A stretch of 64,000 nucleotides of DNA from Actinomadura madurae (GTDB taxonomy: Bacteria; Actinomycetota; Actinomycetes; Streptosporangiales; Streptosporangiaceae), in assembly GCF_900115095.1 (NCBI RefSeq), contig NZ_FOVH01000029.1, forward strand, positions 1-64,000. Direction: 5' to 3'. Numbering within the stretch: the first letter of the stretch is position 1; each line of letters opens with the position of its first letter. The notes beneath the pieces are model-generated. The model did not search any database and had not been told where the DNA came from. It saw only the letters and a program-made list of their open reading frames with translations. Of the stretch, positions 1 to 8,668 are shown piece after piece. The translations under genes were made by a program, and so were the position numbers.

Positions 1-270
1 CGCCGCATGGCCCGCGGCGGGCAGCCCGCCGTCCGTCAACGCCGGCGCCCCCTCGAATACCTATAACAAGATCCTTCTCAAACACGCACTTAGAGACGCA
101 GATCACGGCCGGAAACTCTCATTGAATCGGCTGTTCGGCATTTCGATCGCAGACGTCCCGGGGTGGCCGAGATCGGTCGCTCGAAGGCTTCATGGGGCTG
201 AACGCGGCGAGAGTGTCGGCCGCGTGTGCTTGTGTAGCTTGTACACGACATCGAGACGCGGAGGCGCGGC
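1..270. other. Non-coding leader upstream of the defence operon
   Basis: I see no convincing gene here. A relatively A/T-rich stretch (about 55-90) lies within otherwise G/C-rich DNA and could hold a promoter. A perfect 5-bp inverted repeat GTGTA-GCTTG-TACAC lies at 232-246, ending 24 bases before the GTG start of drmA. That is a reasonable place for an operator, but nothing in the sequence proves it. Whatever lies upstream of base 1 is not visible, so an upstream drmD cannot be excluded. It would, however, be separated from drmA by at least this gap. Confidence 0.4.
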
Positions 271-3200
271 GTGGACGAGGACGATGGCGGGCTGTTCCCG
301 CAGCCGGGGGACGTGCAGCTCTCGCTGGTCAAGGGGGAGGGAGCCGCGGTGAAGCCGCCGCTGGACGTGCCGCAGGAGTTCGCGGAGGGCACCTCCTTCC
401 AGGTGCGCGACGAGCTGGAGGACCTCGTCCGGCGCGACCTCCTCGGGCCCTGGGGCGGGCCCAAGGAGGCGTTCAAGCCCAAGGCGATGGGCCCGCGCGA
501 GCGGTACCTGGTCGGGATGCTCGGGCCGCGCCACTCACCGGCGTCCGCGATCGAGAGCGCGGACGAGATGCCCGACACCGAGGCCGGTGTGGGCGGGGAC
601 GCCTCCGAGGGCGGGCTGCCCGAGGTCGTCAGCCCGCAGACGCTCGGCAAGATCTGGGCGTCGTCGATGGGCCTGTCGTTCTGCGTGCCGGCGGACGTGG
701 ACGCGGTCATCGTCAAGGCCGGGTGGGGGCGGTACGAGCTGCGCGAGCAGGAAGACGAGGACGGCAAGAAGCTCCGCATCTGGTCGCGCGAGCCGGTCGA
801 GCGCGAGGAGGAGATCCGGCTCGACGGCGAGGAGAGCTTCAAGATCATGCTGACCGGGGAGCACGAGGACGCGTCCGGCGTGCTGCTCAGCGTGAACGTC
901 CGGCGGAGGGACGCCCGGCGCGTGGTGGAGATCGCGCTCGTCAACCAGCAGTCCGAGCCCACCAGCAACAAGGACACCGCCTGGCTGTTCCAGCCCGAGC
1001 TGACCGTCACTGCTCTCGACGGTGCCAAGGCCGTGTTCCTGCCCGTGGACGATCCCGTCGACGACCTGCAAGCAGTCGGCGACGACGCGGAGGAGCTCCA
1101 CCTCCGGCTGCTCTACCGCAACGAGCGGCGCTACGCCGCCGGCCGCAACGTCGCCGTCCACGCGGACGTCGCCGAGGGCGGGCGGGTCGCGCACCGGCTG
1201 ACCACCACGTGGCTGCCCGTTCACAACGTGCCCGCCACCATCGCGCCGACCGGCCCCGGCACGCCGCTGGAACACGTCGAGCTGTCGATGGACGTGCTGG
1301 CCGAGGCCACCCCGGCCGAGCTGCACCAGGGCCTCCAACCCCTCGTCGAGGGGTACAAGACGTGGCTGGGTGAGAGAGAAGATCAGATCCCCGGCCTCCC
1401 CGCTCCGCTGCGTGAGGCGGCGGCCAGGGCCGTCCACGATGCTAGGCGGGCCGCCAACCGCATCGAAGCCGGTGTGACCCTGCTGTCCGACGAGACCACG
1501 CCCAGGCACGGGGAGGCGCTCGCGGCCTTCCACTTCGCCAACAAGGCGATGGCTCTCCAGCGCCGTCACACCGCGATCGCACCATTGCGCGAGGAAGGAC
1601 TCACCTACGCCGAGGCACTTCAGGTGATCGACGACCGCGGGAAGGCGGCGGCGAGCTGGCGCCCGTTCCAGCTCGCGTTCGTCCTGCTGAACCTGCCATC
1701 GTTGACCGACCCCGGGCACGACGAGCGCGCCGCGGACCACGCCGCCCTCGTCGACCTGCTGTTCTTCCCGACCGGCGGTGGCAAGACCGAGGCGTACCTC
1801 GGCCTGACCGCCTACACGTTCGCGATCCGCCGGCTGCAGCGCACCCTCGGCACCGCGGAGGATTCCCGCGACGGGATGGCGGGGGTCGCCGTCCTCATGC
1901 GGTACACGCTGCGCCTCCTCACCGCGCAGCAGTTCCAGCGGGCGGCCGCCCTGGTCTGCGCCGCCGAGACCATCCGGCGGGATGACCCCGTGACCTGGGG
2001 GGAGGAGCGGTTCCGCATCGGGCTGTGGGTCGGCGCCGGAGTGTCGCCCAACTGGTTCGAGGACGCCAAGGACCAGGTCATCGAGGCCCGCGACCAGGGG
2101 CACGGCCATCGCGCCAACGTCCTGCAGACGCTGGCCTGCCCGTGGTGCGGCGAGGAGCTGCGGGCCGAACGCGACCTGCACATCGACGACGACCGCCGCC
2201 GCATCCTGCTGTACTGCCCGCGCGGCGAGGGGGACGCGTGCCCGTTCTCCCGCAGGGTCGCCAGGAACGAGGGCCTCCCGATCCTCACCGTGGACGAGGA
2301 GATCTACCGGTACGCGCCGAGCCTGGTCATCGCCACCGTCGACAAGCTCGCCCAGCTTCCCTGGAAGGGCTACGCCGGCATCCTGTTCGGACGTACCCGC
2401 GGCCACTGCGACCGGCACGGCTTCCGCCACGACGACCTGGACGAGAAGACCGGGTGCGCGAGCAAGCACAACAAGAAGGGCGCACTCCCCGCGGTGACCG
2501 CGCGGCCCGTGATGCGGCTCCGCCCGCCCGATTTGATCATCCAGGACGAGCTGCACCTCATCTCCGGCGCGCTCGGGACCACGGTCGGGCTGTTCGAGAC
2601 GGCCGTGGCGGAGCTGTCGTCCTGGCCGCACGGGAACCGCCGCACCGGTCCGAAGATCGTCGCCTCCACGGCCACCACCAAGCGGGCCCGCGAGCAGGTC
2701 CGCGGTGTCTTCGGCCGCGAGCTGGCCGTGTTCCCGCCGCAGGTCATCGACGTCGCCGACACGTTCTTCTCCCGCCAGGAGCCGGTCACCCCGGCGACGC
2801 CGGGACGGCGGTACCTGGGCATCTGCGCACACGGCGTCCGGATCAAGTCGGCCGAGATCCGCCTCGCCGAGATCCTCCTGCTGGCCGGTCAGACGCTCTT
2901 CGACAAGTACGGCGAGCCCGCCGACCCGTACATGACGATGGTCGGCTACTTCAACGCCACCCGTGAGCTGGCCGGCATGCGCCGCTACCTCGACGACGAC
3001 GTCACGACACGCGTCCGCCGCCACGGCAGGGCCAAGGGCCTGTCCGACCGGATCGTCCAGCGCGGCGGCATGCTCACCATCCAGGAGCTGACGTCACGCA
3101 TATCGTCCGGCGACATCAGCGACGTGCTCAAGCACCTGGAGCACGGATTCGACCCCGACGTCGACACGAGCCGCCGCCGCACCGAGATCGCGGCCGACAT

Positions 3201-4101
3201 GAGACGGTTCCTCCAGGAACAGCGCGACTCCAAGGCGAAGGTCGCGCCGAGGCACCCGCTCACCCAGCGGTTCTACGACCGGAACCGCGCCGGGCTCCAG
3301 CCGGTGGACGTCGTGCTGGCGACCTCCATGCTCCAGGTCGGCGTGGACGTGTCCCGCTTCGGCCTGATGGTGATGGTCGGCCAGCCCAAGAACACCGCCG
3401 AGTACATCCAGGCGTCGTCCCGAGTCGGACGCGACGCGGCACGTCCCGGCCTGGTCGTCACGCTCTACAACTGGTCCCGCCCGCGCGACCTCGCCCACTA
3501 CGAGGACTTCGAGCACTACCACTCGACCTTCTACCGGCAGGTCGAGGCCCTCTCGGTGACCCCGTACACCCGCCGCTCCCTGGACAGGGGCACGGCCGGG
3601 ACGCTCGTCGCCGCGATCCGGCACGCCGCCGAGGGCTTCTCCCGCAACCCCGACGCGTTCGACGTCGACCGCACCGACCCGCGCGTCCAGGAGATCATCG
3701 ACCGGATGCTGGCCCGCGCCGAAGCCGTCGCCGGCACCCGCGGACGCGAGTACCTGGAGGAACGCGCCCAGGTCGTGCTCGACACATGGGAGAGCCAGAA
3801 GACGGGCGGCAGCGCCCGGCTCGGCTACCAGGACGGCACCTGGAACAAGCAGACGATCAAGGGACTGCTCCGCCCGGCCGGCAACGGCAGGTGGGAGACC
3901 ATGACCACCGGCATGTCCATGCGGGAGACCGAGAACGAGATCAACCTGCTGTTCCCCGGCGGCGAAGGCATCTTCCACCCCGTCTACAACGAACCCGAAT
4001 GGTCGTTCGGCCCGCCCGCCGATCCCGACGAGGACGACCCCGAAGGCGACGAGCTCGGGCAGTCCGCCCTCGACACCCCGAACGCCAGGGAGCCCCGATG
4101 A
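271..4101 (+). CDS. drmA: DrmA-like DISARM helicase
   Basis: Predicted superfamily-2 helicase of 1,276 residues, the DrmA core component of DISARM anti-phage systems, acting in the cytoplasm on DNA. Visible motifs are the Walker A TGGGKT at residues 501-506, a DELH box (D759-H762) in the position of DEAH, and a motif VI-like QASSRVGRD near 1047. A zinc-ribbon-like cysteine cluster (CPWC, then CPRGEGDACPF) sits around residues 630-660. The size matches DrmA. The GTG start at 271 is preceded by a GGAGG-like ribosome site. The stop overlaps the drmB start as ATGA, so the two are translationally coupled. Identification rests on these motifs plus the diagnostic drmB and drmC neighbours. A general phage-defence helicase is the only serious alternative. 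Confidence 0.9.
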   Translation: MDEDDGGLFPQPGDVQLSLVKGEGAAVKPPLDVPQEFAEGTSFQVRDELEDLVRRDLLGPWGGPKEAFKPKAMGPRERYLVGMLGPRHSPASAIESADEMPDTEAGVGGDASEGGLPEVVSPQTLGKIWASSMGLSFCVPADVDAVIVKAGWGRYELREQEDEDGKKLRIWSREPVEREEEIRLDGEESFKIMLTGEHEDASGVLLSVNVRRRDARRVVEIALVNQQSEPTSNKDTAWLFQPELTVTALDGAKAVFLPVDDPVDDLQAVGDDAEELHLRLLYRNERRYAAGRNVAVHADVAEGGRVAHRLTTTWLPVHNVPATIAPTGPGTPLEHVELSMDVLAEATPAELHQGLQPLVEGYKTWLGEREDQIPGLPAPLREAAARAVHDARRAANRIEAGVTLLSDETTPRHGEALAAFHFANKAMALQRRHTAIAPLREEGLTYAEALQVIDDRGKAAASWRPFQLAFVLLNLPSLTDPGHDERAADHAALVDLLFFPTGGGKTEAYLGLTAYTFAIRRLQRTLGTAEDSRDGMAGVAVLMRYTLRLLTAQQFQRAAALVCAAETIRRDDPVTWGEERFRIGLWVGAGVSPNWFEDAKDQVIEARDQGHGHRANVLQTLACPWCGEELRAERDLHIDDDRRRILLYCPRGEGDACPFSRRVARNEGLPILTVDEEIYRYAPSLVIATVDKLAQLPWKGYAGILFGRTRGHCDRHGFRHDDLDEKTGCASKHNKKGALPAVTARPVMRLRPPDLIIQDELHLISGALGTTVGLFETAVAELSSWPHGNRRTGPKIVASTATTKRAREQVRGVFGRELAVFPPQVIDVADTFFSRQEPVTPATPGRRYLGICAHGVRIKSAEIRLAEILLLAGQTLFDKYGEPADPYMTMVGYFNATRELAGMRRYLDDDVTTRVRRHGRAKGLSDRIVQRGGMLTIQELTSRISSGDISDVLKHLEHGFDPDVDTSRRRTEIAADMRRFLQEQRDSKAKVAPRHPLTQRFYDRNRAGLQPVDVVLATSMLQVGVDVSRFGLMVMVGQPKNTAEYIQASSRVGRDAARPGLVVTLYNWSRPRDLAHYEDFEHYHSTFYRQVEALSVTPYTRRSLDRGTAGTLVAAIRHAAEGFSRNPDAFDVDRTDPRVQEIIDRMLARAEAVAGTRGREYLEERAQVVLDTWESQKTGGSARLGYQDGTWNKQTIKGLLRPAGNGRWETMTTGMSMRETENEINLLFPGGEGIFHPVYNEPEWSFGPPADPDEDDPEGDELGQSALDTPNAREPR

Positions 4102-5996
4102 CCGAGCCCGCCATCTTCCGCCGCCGCGTCGGCAGCGTCCGTCCGAGCCACCTGATGTTCACCGGAGGCGTCGGGGCACTGGTCGACCTGCCGAACTTCT
4201 CCGTCCTGGTCAAGGGCCTGGACGACTGGAGCCACCAGGGGCTTCCCGAGGCGATGCCGATCGCCGAGCCCCGGCTGCTCGCCGCCGTCCAGCAGAGCAT
4301 CGGCAAGAGCGTCCAGAAGCTGATGCCGGCGCCCTGGATGGAGGGGCTCGACAAGGACCCGTCCGGCCCGGCCTCCAGGGTCGGCGTGCCCGTCGCGCCC
4401 TTCCCCGGCTGGCTGCGCTGCACCCACTGCAACGAGCTGGGCGGCCTCGACTCGGGCATCTTCGGCTTCGAGAACTCCAAGCCGCGCAAACCGCATGAGG
4501 CCCGCTTCTTCCACGACAAGTGCAAGAAGCGCAGACCCCTGGCCGTGGCAGCGCGATTCGTCCTGACCTGCACGAACGGGCACCTCGACGATTTCCCGTA
4601 CGCGCACTTCGTGCACCGCGGGGGGACGTGCCCGAAGGCCAGCCACCCGCGGCTCCGGATGGAGGACCGCGGCGGCAACCTCGGCGCCAACGTCGAGATC
4701 AAGTGCGTCAACTGCGGGGAGCGCCGCAACATCCGGGACGCCCAGGGCAAGCGCGGCGAGGAGAACCTGCCGCGCTGCAGGGGACGCCACCCGCACCTGG
4801 CGACCTTCGACGCGCAGGGCTGCGAAGAGCGGCCGAAGCTCCTGGTGGTGGGCGCCTCCAACCAGTGGTTCGCCAAGAGCCTCGCCGCGCTCGCCGTCCC
4901 GCAGTCCGGGGCGAGCGCCCTCGACGCCAAGATCGAACAGCACTGGACCGCCGTCAGCGGGATCGACAAGCCGATGTACGCGTGGGCGCGGGAGAACGCC
5001 CCCGCCTTCAAGGAACTCGACCAGTGGAGCGACGACGAGATCGCCGAGGCGGTGGCCCGGCACCGTGCCAAACTCGCCGGAGCCGGAGACGACACGGCGG
5101 ACAAGAACCCCGACCTGCGCACCGCCGAATGGGAGGTCTTCTCCGCGGACAAGCTGCCCGACCCGAACTCCGACTTCACCCTCCGCCGCGCCTTCCAGCC
5201 CGTCCCCGACGAGCTGACCGGCATCTACGCGGACGTCGTCCAGGCCGAGCGCCTGCGCGAGGTGCGGGCGCTGATCGGGTTCACCCGCCTGGACGCCCCC
5301 GACCCCGAGGACCCCAAGCTCGTCAAACTCGTCCGCCTCGCCCGGTCCGCCCCGTCCTGGGTACCGGCCAGCGAGGTCCGCGGGGAGGGCATCTTCGTGA
5401 AGGTCCCCGAAGACCTTCTCCAGGCGTGGGAGGGACGCGTCGAGAAGTCCGAGGCCGCCCGCCTGCACCAGGAGGCGTACGCGCGGCACCGCCGCAACCG
5501 CTACTCCGACCGCATCGCGACCATGTCGGACTTCGACGAGATGGCGCACTGGCCGGGCGCCCGCTTCATCGCCCTGCACACCCTCTCCCACCTGCTGATC
5601 CGGACCATCGCCCTGGAATGCGGCTACAGTTCGGCGAGCCTCTCCGAGCGCATCTACTCCGGGACGGAGGACGACCCGCACCGCAGCGGCATCCTCATCT
5701 ACACCGCCGTGCCGGACGCCGAGGGGACGCTCGGCGGGCTGGTCTCGCTCGCCGAACCCGACCGGCTCGTCCACCTGACGAGACGAGCGCTGGCCGACGC
5801 GCGCCACTGCTCGTCCGACCCGCTGTGCGCCGAACGCCTCCCGCAGGCACCGGCCGACTTCCTGCACGGCGCCGCCTGCCACGTCTGCCTGTTCGTGTCG
5901 GAGACGACCTGCGAGCGCGGCAACAAGTTCCTCGACCGCCGCTTCGTCGTGCCCGTCGCCGATCCCGGCCTCGCCCTCTACCCGGACCTTCCGTGA
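4098..5996 (+). CDS. drmB: DrmB-like protein with DUF1998 domain
   Basis: A 632-residue protein with the layout of DrmB. The C-terminal third resembles the DUF1998 domain and carries a likely metal-binding cysteine set (HCSSDPLC, then HGAACHVC and TTC) followed by an RRFVV strand. Further CxxC pairs (CTHC, CVNC) are spread through the first half. DrmB works with DrmA in DISARM. In characterised systems the DrmA-DrmB complex binds and translocates on DNA, but no enzymatic role can be read from this sequence. The ATG overlaps the drmA stop (ATGA). The gene ends 55 bases before drmC. Confidence 0.88.
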   Translation: MTEPAIFRRRVGSVRPSHLMFTGGVGALVDLPNFSVLVKGLDDWSHQGLPEAMPIAEPRLLAAVQQSIGKSVQKLMPAPWMEGLDKDPSGPASRVGVPVAPFPGWLRCTHCNELGGLDSGIFGFENSKPRKPHEARFFHDKCKKRRPLAVAARFVLTCTNGHLDDFPYAHFVHRGGTCPKASHPRLRMEDRGGNLGANVEIKCVNCGERRNIRDAQGKRGEENLPRCRGRHPHLATFDAQGCEERPKLLVVGASNQWFAKSLAALAVPQSGASALDAKIEQHWTAVSGIDKPMYAWARENAPAFKELDQWSDDEIAEAVARHRAKLAGAGDDTADKNPDLRTAEWEVFSADKLPDPNSDFTLRRAFQPVPDELTGIYADVVQAERLREVRALIGFTRLDAPDPEDPKLVKLVRLARSAPSWVPASEVRGEGIFVKVPEDLLQAWEGRVEKSEAARLHQEAYARHRRNRYSDRIATMSDFDEMAHWPGARFIALHTLSHLLIRTIALECGYSSASLSERIYSGTEDDPHRSGILIYTAVPDAEGTLGGLVSLAEPDRLVHLTRRALADARHCSSDPLCAERLPQAPADFLHGAACHVCLFVSETTCERGNKFLDRRFVVPVADPGLALYPDLP

Positions 5997-6051
5997 ACGG
6001 GCCGACCGGCCGCCGCCTCCGGGCGACCTGCGAGAAGAGGACGGTGGGCCC

Positions 6052-6822
6052 GTGAGCGAGATCGACGACGAGGACATGACGATCCTGGACCGTCTCGAAG
6101 AGGCCGCCCGCGAACCCGCCGTGCGGATCGGTCCGGAGAACCTCCGCGTCCTGGCCGAGCTGATCGACGCGGGGCGGCCCACCGGCATCATCCGCATGAG
6201 CGTGCCGGGCTTCGAGGACGAGGTGAACGCGCTCATCGAGGCGTCCTGGCAGGAGGATCTCTCCCTGCAGGCCGCCGCCGCGTACCTTCGCGGCGTCGCC
6301 GCCGGCCTGGAGAAGGCGGCCGTGCAGGTGGAGCCGGTGTGGAGCGGGCCTACCGAGCACAAGGTGCCCGTCCGAGCCACGGCACAGGTGCTGTCCGGGC
6401 TGGTCGGACGCTCCCGGCACGAACTGCTGCTGATGACGTATTCGGCCAAGCCCTACGAGCCGCTGCGGGAGGCGCTCGCGGAGGCCCTCCGCCGCGGCGT
6501 CGTCGTCCGGGTCGTCGTGGAGACGCTCCAGGGGGCGGGCAGTGCGATCTCCGGGGAGGAGCCCGCCGCCGCATTCCACGGGCTCGGCGTCGAACTCTGG
6601 CACTGGCCCGTCACGCGGCGGCCCGACGAGAAGGGCCGGATGCACGCCAAGATCGCCGTCGCGGACCGCGCCGAACTGTTCGTCTCCAGCGCCAACCTCA
6701 CGCAGTCCGGGGTGAACAGCAACATCGAGGCCGGACTGCTGATCCGCGGCGGCACCGCCCCCGAACGCGCCGCCGAGCACTTCGACGCCCTGCGCGCCGC
6801 CGGAACCCTGGAGCGGCTGTGA
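6052..6822 (+). CDS. drmC: DrmC-like phospholipase-D fold protein
   Basis: A 256-residue protein with one HKD signature near its C-terminus (H198, K200, D205 in HAKIAVAD), followed by SSANLTQSG, which is typical of PLD-superfamily nucleases. DrmC is the third core DISARM gene. A single HKD motif implies dimerisation to build an active site, as in other one-motif PLD nucleases. Start GTG 6052 follows a GAAGAGGA ribosome site. The stop overlaps the next gene's GTG start (GTGA), so all five genes of this block probably form one transcript. Catalytic residues are intact, so it should be active if DrmC is a nuclease. Confidence 0.87.
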   Translation: MSEIDDEDMTILDRLEEAAREPAVRIGPENLRVLAELIDAGRPTGIIRMSVPGFEDEVNALIEASWQEDLSLQAAAAYLRGVAAGLEKAAVQVEPVWSGPTEHKVPVRATAQVLSGLVGRSRHELLLMTYSAKPYEPLREALAEALRRGVVVRVVVETLQGAGSAISGEEPAAAFHGLGVELWHWPVTRRPDEKGRMHAKIAVADRAELFVSSANLTQSGVNSNIEAGLLIRGGTAPERAAEHFDALRAAGTLERL

Positions 6823-8660
6823 ACGAGGACGGGGTGCTCGTCAGCGCCGCCGACATCGCCCGGCTGACCGGGTTCGGGCGGGCCGCCGTGAGCAACTGGC
6901 GCCGCCGCCATGACGACTTCCCCGCCCCGGCCGGCGGTACCGCCAACAGCCCGCTGTTCGCCCTGGCGGACGTCGAAGCCTGGCTCGCCGGCCAGGGGAA
7001 ACCCTTGAACCTGACCCCGGAGGAACGGCTCTGGCAACTGCTGCGCACCACCACCGACGACCTCCGGCTCGGGGACGTGGTGGGCGACCTCGGCCTTGAC
7101 GTCTTCTTCCACGAAGGCACCGGCGTCGCTCCGAAGAGGCTGCTGGCGACCGCCGGGGAACTCCTGGACCGGGACGGCCCAGGCGTCTTCGAGTACCTCG
7201 TCCAGCGTCTCGTCGAAGCCCACGCGCGGCGCATCGTCCCGACGCCGACGGCGACGGCGCGGCTCATGGCGAGCCTCGTCCAGGTGAAGGGCGGCACCGT
7301 GTACGACCCCGCCTGCGGAATCGGCGACCTGCTGATGGAGGCCCGGAAACACGGCGCGACCGGCCTCGCCGGGCAGGAACGGCAGCCGTACGGCGTCGGC
7401 ATCACCCGCACCCGCCTGCATCTCAACGGTGCGGGCGACGTGCGGATCGTCCCCGGCGACTCGCTGACCTCCGACGGCTTTCCGGACGCGCGGTTCGACG
7501 CCGCCCTCTGCGACCTTCCCTTCGGTGACCGGACGTGGGGTTACGACGAGCTGACCGGTGACGCCCGCTGGATCCACGGGCTCCCGCCGCGCGGTGAGCC
7601 GGAACTGGCCTGGGTCCAGCACATCGTCTGGCATCTGCGGCCCGGGGGAGAAGCGGCCGTCCTGATGCCGGCGGCCGCGGCGCAGCGCCGCTCCGGCCGC
7701 CGTATCCGCGCCGCCCTCCTGCGCACCGGCACCCTGCGCGCGGTGCTCGACCTGCCCGCCGGGTCGGCGTCCGGGTCGCCCGCCACCCCGCACCTGTGGC
7801 TGCTGCGCCGTCCCGCCGACCACATCCCGCCGCCCACCCATCTGCTGGTCATGGACGCCTCCGCCACCGACATCGAGACGGTGGCCGAACGTTGCACCGC
7901 CTTCCTGCGGAGCGGCGAGGAGACCGGCGCGGGACGCGCCGCCCCGCTCGTCGATCTCCTGGACGACGACGTGGACCTGACCCCGGCCCTCCTCCTCCGC
8001 GACGGCGCCGACATCCTGGCCGGCTTCGAGGAGGCACGCCGCCGGTTCCGCGACCGCCTCGCCGCCGTCAACGCCCTCGCCGACGAGGTGACACCCCTGG
8101 CACGAGCCACCGGGCAGAGCACGACCACGCTCGCCGAACTGATCCAGACCGGGTTCGTCGCCGTCCTGCACCCACCTCTCAGGATGGAACTCGGATCCGG
8201 TGACATCCCTGTCCTCACCGGCAAGGACATCACCATCGGACGTCCCCCGTCCGGCCGGACCGCGCAGGACCCCGGCCTGCTGATACTCCGCCCGGGGGAC
8301 GTGGCGGTCGCGCACACCGGGCGGCGGATCCAGCCACAGGTGATCGAGACCGGTGCCGTCGCGGCCGGCCCGCAGGTCCAGGTGTTCCGGCCCGCCCCGG
8401 ATCGGTGCGATCCCTACTTTCTGGCCTGCCAGCTGCACGCCGCCGGCCTTAGCGCGGGAACGTCCACCTCCTCCCGTGCCGACATCCGCCGGACACGGCT
8501 TCCGAATCTGACGATCGAGGACCAGCGATCCCACGGCGCCGCCTACCGGCGCCTCACCGTGCTTTCCGCGACGCTGCGCGAACTGGCCGACGCGGGAGGC
8601 GACACCGTCGCCTCGGGGATCGAGGGTCTCGGTGGCGGCGGGCTCCGGCCGGGGAGTTGA
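6819..8660 (+). CDS. HsdM-like DNA methylase with fused recognition-like C-terminus
   Basis: 613 residues. Residues 1-60 form a small helix-turn-helix (DIARLTGFGRAAVSNW). A class-I methyltransferase core follows, with SAM motif I DPACGIG (D163-G169) and a catalytic-loop candidate DLPF (D232-F235). The C-terminal 180 residues resemble half of a type I HsdS target-recognition domain (VLTGKDI, then LRPGDVAVAHTG). It probably methylates adenine to mark self DNA, the role DrmMI plays in class 1 DISARM. This protein is built like a type I modification subunit rather than the usual DrmMI. Motif IV reads DLPF instead of the usual N/D-P-P-F/Y, so activity should be tested. The GTG start overlaps the drmC stop. 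Confidence 0.78.
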   Translation: MNEDGVLVSAADIARLTGFGRAAVSNWRRRHDDFPAPAGGTANSPLFALADVEAWLAGQGKPLNLTPEERLWQLLRTTTDDLRLGDVVGDLGLDVFFHEGTGVAPKRLLATAGELLDRDGPGVFEYLVQRLVEAHARRIVPTPTATARLMASLVQVKGGTVYDPACGIGDLLMEARKHGATGLAGQERQPYGVGITRTRLHLNGAGDVRIVPGDSLTSDGFPDARFDAALCDLPFGDRTWGYDELTGDARWIHGLPPRGEPELAWVQHIVWHLRPGGEAAVLMPAAAAQRRSGRRIRAALLRTGTLRAVLDLPAGSASGSPATPHLWLLRRPADHIPPPTHLLVMDASATDIETVAERCTAFLRSGEETGAGRAAPLVDLLDDDVDLTPALLLRDGADILAGFEEARRRFRDRLAAVNALADEVTPLARATGQSTTTLAELIQTGFVAVLHPPLRMELGSGDIPVLTGKDITIGRPPSGRTAQDPGLLILRPGDVAVAHTGRRIQPQVIETGAVAAGPQVQVFRPAPDRCDPYFLACQLHAAGLSAGTSTSSRADIRRTRLPNLTIEDQRSHGAAYRRLTVLSATLRELADAGGDTVASGIEGLGGGGLRPGS

Positions 8661-8668
8661 ATGGCGGC

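Noticed and set aside
1..270. Possible 3' end of a drmD gene
   Set aside because: No frame in these 270 bases reads like a helicase end, and the region looks like a leader. A gene further upstream cannot be judged.
535..3024. Long minus-strand open frame opposite drmA
   Set aside because: Its composition is typical of antisense frames in high-GC DNA. The plus strand carries helicase motifs throughout.
3984..6449. Minus-strand open frame of about 820 codons opposite drmB and drmC
   Set aside because: No recognisable motif; Ser/Arg/Gly-rich shadow of the plus-strand genes.
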